DNA from: Nonomuraea deserti
GTDB lineage: Bacteria; Actinomycetota; Actinomycetes; Streptosporangiales; Streptosporangiaceae
Length of the DNA stretch: 38,481 nucleotides
Direction: 5' to 3'
Assembly (NCBI RefSeq): GCF_004348685.1
Contig: NZ_SMKO01000083.1
Span: 1-38,481, forward strand
A program made the position numbers and the translations under genes. Of the stretch, positions 38,365-38,481 are shown piece by piece; the first letter of the stretch is position 1, and each line of letters starts with the position of its first letter. The notes under the pieces are model-generated. The model was not told the origin of the DNA, did not search any database, and was given only the letters and a program-made list of their open reading frames with translations.

Positions 38365-38406
38365 CCCCACGCCTAAAGGCGGGGGATTCCAACCTTCACA
38401 GGTTGG
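38365..38406 (-). ncRNA. 3' end of a predicted omega-RNA (TnpB guide RNA scaffold)
   Basis: Two adjacent stem-loops: CCAACCT (38389-38395) with AGGTTGG (38400-38406), and CGCCT (38370-38374) with AGGCG (38377-38381) extended by CCCC/GGGG (38365-38368 with 38382-38385). This paired hairpin at the 3' end of tnpB, next to the element end, is typical of omega-RNAs. By that model the guide would come from the flanking bases left of 38355. Confidence 0.55.
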
Positions 38407-38481
38407 GTTTCCTGCTTCGTGGGCGACTGCACCCGGGCGGACCCGGAGTGTCTGACATCACCTCCACAGGCAGACACGGCA
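38373..38481 (-). CDS. tnpB: RNA-guided endonuclease TnpB, C-terminal 35 codons (partial)
   Basis: The minus-strand frame from the window edge reads AVSACGGDVRHSGSARVQ, then SPTKQETQPVKVGIPRL and TAG at 38373-38375. The ACGGDVRH and TKQE / VGIPRL pieces are typical of the C-terminus of actinobacterial TnpB of IS605-family elements. The catalytic core and zinc finger lie outside the window. TnpB is an RNA-guided nuclease that uses the omega-RNA made from its own 3' end. Confidence 0.75.
   Translation of the reverse strand, partial: AVSACGGDVRHSGSARVQSPTKQETQPVKVGIPRL

Larger units (their letters stand above)
38355..38481 (-). mobile_element. IS200/IS605-type (TnpB-carrying) element, right end, partial
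   Basis: Read on the minus strand, a tnpB C-terminus is followed by a hairpin and a GTCAA end at 38355-38359, the style of end seen in actinobacterial IS605-family elements. The element continues past the window edge, so the tnpA state and left end are unknown. The boundary near 38355 is by analogy with known ends (TCAA) and is not proved here. Confidence 0.7.

Noticed and set aside
38355..38481. Plus-strand frame from a TTG at 38355 (after AAGGAGAT) open to the window end
   Set aside because: It is antisense to the tnpB end and contains the IS hairpins; the frame is not protein-like. The ribosome-site likeness is probably chance.

Overview
The window comes from a high-GC actinomycete chromosome. 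Gene content and order, the frequent GTG starts and the many leaderless promoters suggest a member of the Streptosporangiales (Nonomuraea-like); the genus is inference. The backbone is a conserved actinobacterial housekeeping block: era, a Nudix gene and a cytidine-deaminase-like gene (6.7-8.5 kb); a CNNM-family gene, ybeY and phoH (9.5-12.3 kb); an HIT gene (12.4-12.8 kb); rsmE, dnaJ and hrcA with a CIRCE operator (14.2-17.2 kb); DUF3097 (18.5-19.3 kb); hemW (20.3-21.6 kb); lepA (29.1-30.9 kb); and rpsT (32.1-32.4 kb). Most of these are on the minus strand.

Accessory genes surround and interrupt the block. On the left is the end of a urease operon (ureC tail, ureF, ureG, ureD), a small membrane protein, and an IclR regulator divergent from a cyclase-family hydrolase and an MmgE/PrpD protein. 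A 31-bp dyad that fits an IclR operator lies between the two divergent genes. Between the HIT gene and rsmE sits a SigE-type ECF sigma factor with a membrane partner. Two membrane proteins with long Pro/Gln/Gly/Tyr-rich repeats flank DUF3097. Between hemW and lepA is about 7.5 kb of accessory DNA: a winged-helix protein coupled to a PPDK-like protein that lacks the PEP-binding domain, a histidine phosphatase, a small unknown gene, an ABC transporter pair, a GNAT acetyltransferase, a small unknown gene and a hot-dog thioesterase. Right of lepA are a GH18-like membrane-anchored protein, rpsT with a structured leader and a clear terminator, and two very large FtsX-type permeases. The gene after the permeases is cut off by the end of an IS200/IS605-type element. 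The last ~100 bp of that element's tnpB and the 3' end of a predicted omega-RNA are visible at the right edge.

Three patterns recur. (1) Six genes have a TANNNT -10 box followed by exactly 6 nt and then the start codon, which points to leaderless transcripts. (2) Short reading frames end on the start codon of the next gene (TGATG, TAATG or ATGA) ahead of the cyclase, the sigma factor and the winged-helix gene. In the last case the start region is triplicated as a 50-bp tandem repeat, giving two successive 17-codon ORFs. (3) Short tandem duplications (22-50 bp) sit at gene boundaries in several places.

No tRNA, rRNA or CRISPR array was seen. All family assignments come from reading motifs by eye; no database search was run.
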